From positions 1 to 16,664 of the forward strand of contig JBIQHD010000054.1 of assembly GCA_044508835.1 (NCBI GenBank): a stretch of DNA of 16,664 nucleotides. The letters run 5' to 3'. The translations under genes and the position numbers were made by a program. Of the stretch, positions 13,831-16,664 are shown piece after piece. The notes under the pieces are model-generated. The model was not told the DNA's origin. It did not search any database and was given only the letters and a program-made list of their open reading frames with translations. This DNA is from JAKFDI01 sp044508835. Lineage in GTDB: Bacteria; Pseudomonadota; Gammaproteobacteria; Burkholderiales; Burkholderiaceae_C. Position 1 is the stretch's first letter, and every line of letters begins with the position of its first letter.

Positions 13831-14301
13831 ATGCCACGTCGTCGCGAAGTACCCAAGCGCGAGATCCTCCCCGATCCGAAGTTCGGCTCGGTCGATCTGT
13901 CCAAGTTCATGAACGTGATCATGGAGTCCGGCAAGAAGGCCGTCGCCGAGCGCATCATCTACGGTGCGCTCGACCAGGTCGAGAAGAAGTCGGGCAAGGA
14001 CCCGCTGGAGGTCTTCACCATCGCGCTGAACAACATCAAGCCGATGGTCGAAGTGAAGTCACGCCGCGTCGGCGGTGCGAACTACCAAGTTCCCGTGGAA
14101 GTTCGCCCCGTGCGCCGCGTGGCCCTCGCGATGCGCTGGCTGAAGGAATCGGCGCGCAAGCGCGGCGAGAAGTCGATGGCGCAGCGCCTGGCCAACGAAC
14201 TGCTCGAAGCGGTCGAAGGCCGCGGCGGCGCGATGAAGAAGCGCGACGAAGTGCACCGCATGGCCGAGGCGAACAAGGCGTTCTCGCACTTCCGCTTCTA
14301 A
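13831..14301 (+). CDS. rpsG: 30S ribosomal protein S7
   Basis: S7 is the primary assembly protein of the 30S head, binds the 3' major domain of 16S rRNA, and lines the E-site mRNA exit. The 156-residue product opens MPRRREVPKREILPDPKFGS, which holds the conserved S7 N-terminus, and contains the rRNA-binding stretch PMVEVKSRRVGGANYQVPVE (about 71-90) and RRVALAMRWL. Length is typical of the non-extended form (E. coli K-12 has 179). The ATG follows a good AAGGAAGAG ribosome binding site about five bases upstream. It sits between rpsL and fusA in the standard str order. Confidence 0.97.
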   Translation: MPRRREVPKREILPDPKFGSVDLSKFMNVIMESGKKAVAERIIYGALDQVEKKSGKDPLEVFTIALNNIKPMVEVKSRRVGGANYQVPVEVRPVRRVALAMRWLKESARKRGEKSMAQRLANELLEAVEGRGGAMKKRDEVHRMAEANKAFSHFRF

Positions 14302-14332
14302 GACACGGGCCACGAGCCTCAACGTTTTCCCC

Positions 14333-14376
14333 GGCCGCTCTTCGGGTTAGCACCAACCCGCGAGCGGCCCCTGCTT
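14333..14376 (+). terminator. Stem-loop with T run between rpsG and fusA
   Basis: GGCCGCTC (14333-14340) pairs perfectly with GAGCGGCC (14362-14369). The stem continues inside with CGGGTT (14343-14348) and AACCCG (14355-14360). The sequence CCTGCTTTT follows, and the T run leads straight into the fusA ribosome binding site (GGAG, 14379-14382). It looks like a partial terminator or attenuator, or an RNA processing site. Full termination is unlikely because fusA has no other visible promoter. Confidence 0.5.
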
Positions 14377-14388
14377 TTGGAGCAAACC

Positions 14389-16491
<2,103 letters not shown>

Positions 16492-16513
16492 GGGAACACA
16501 AGAGCCGGTCTTC

Positions 16514-16560
16514 GGCCGGGCACCGTGCGCTGCCAGTGGCGCACGGATCGAGCCCCGGCC
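16514..16560 (+). other. Nested stem between fusA and tuf
   Basis: GGCCGGG (16514-16520) pairs with CCCGGCC (16554-16560), enclosing a perfect hairpin CCGTGCGC/GCGCACGG (16523-16530/16539-16546). No T tract follows directly, so it is not a normal intrinsic terminator. It may be a processing or stabilising structure that allows tuf to accumulate to higher levels than fusA (inference). No clear promoter is seen in the fusA-tuf spacer. Confidence 0.5.
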
Positions 16561-16611
16561 GGAAACCTTAAACACTGCACTGGAAACGCTCTTTGAACCG
16601 GAGAAACGAAA

Positions 16612-16664
16612 ATGGCAAAAGGCAAGTTTGAGCGCACGAAGCCGCACGTGAACGTGGGGACGAT
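16612..16664 (+). CDS. tuf: Elongation factor Tu, N-terminal end (partial, copy 2)
   Basis: The first 17 codons read MAKGKFERTKPHVNVGT, the conserved EF-Tu N-terminus leading into the first GTP-binding loop, and the gene then leaves the window. GGAG at about 16600-16603 supports the ATG. As last visible gene of the rpsL-rpsG-fusA-tuf operon it supplies EF-Tu with EF-G. Together with the gene end at bases 1-54 this shows two tuf copies in direct orientation flanking the whole region. Confidence 0.95.
   Translation, partial: MAKGKFERTKPHVNVGT

Overview
The window is an ordinary, complete-looking bacterial core transcription/translation locus with one accessory gene. It suggests a high-G+C betaproteobacterium, most likely of the order Burkholderiales (inference). 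The grounds are gene order (tuf, tRNA-Trp, secE, nusG, rplKAJL, rpoBC, rpsLG, fusA, tuf), a 1413-residue RpoC, a 1374-residue RpoB, a 700-residue EF-G, the TTG-started L10 beginning SLNRNEK, and base composition that looks about two-thirds G+C by eye. No genus can be fixed from the sequence alone.

Layout. Bases 1-54 are the 3' end of one tuf gene, followed by tRNA-Trp (77-152), a GNRA-capped hairpin (205-238), secE and nusG. A structured leader (1291-1423) precedes rplK-rplA. A second structured spacer with an L10-type leader precedes rplJ-rplL. A third, 394 nt long and containing at least seven hairpins, separates rplL from rpoB-rpoC. The rpoBC unit ends in a clear intrinsic terminator (12594-12616). 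The only accessory gene, a PIN-domain ribonuclease/toxin-like protein on the minus strand, fills the gap before the str operon. A good sigma70-type promoter (TTGCGA-17 bp-TATAAT, 13156-13184) then drives rpsL-rpsG-fusA and a second tuf gene that runs off the right edge.

How the genes work together. The plus-strand genes supply protein export (SecE), transcription elongation (NusG, RpoB, RpoC), the ribosomal stalk and L1 arm (L11, L1, L10, L7/L12), the decoding centre and head (S12, S7), and the elongation factors (EF-G, EF-Tu). Several spacers carry RNA structures at the places where L1, L10 and S7 feedback control, and rplL-rpoB attenuation, are known from E. coli. These are the most interesting non-coding signals here.

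I found no CRISPR array, insertion sequence, prophage part or convincing new multi-gene system. The long open frames antisense to rpoB and rpoC are shadows of G+C-rich codon use. The points most worth a second look are the orphan PIN gene whose upstream region overlaps the str promoter, the str leader closed by a long-range stem, and the rpoB leader with mutually exclusive pairings.
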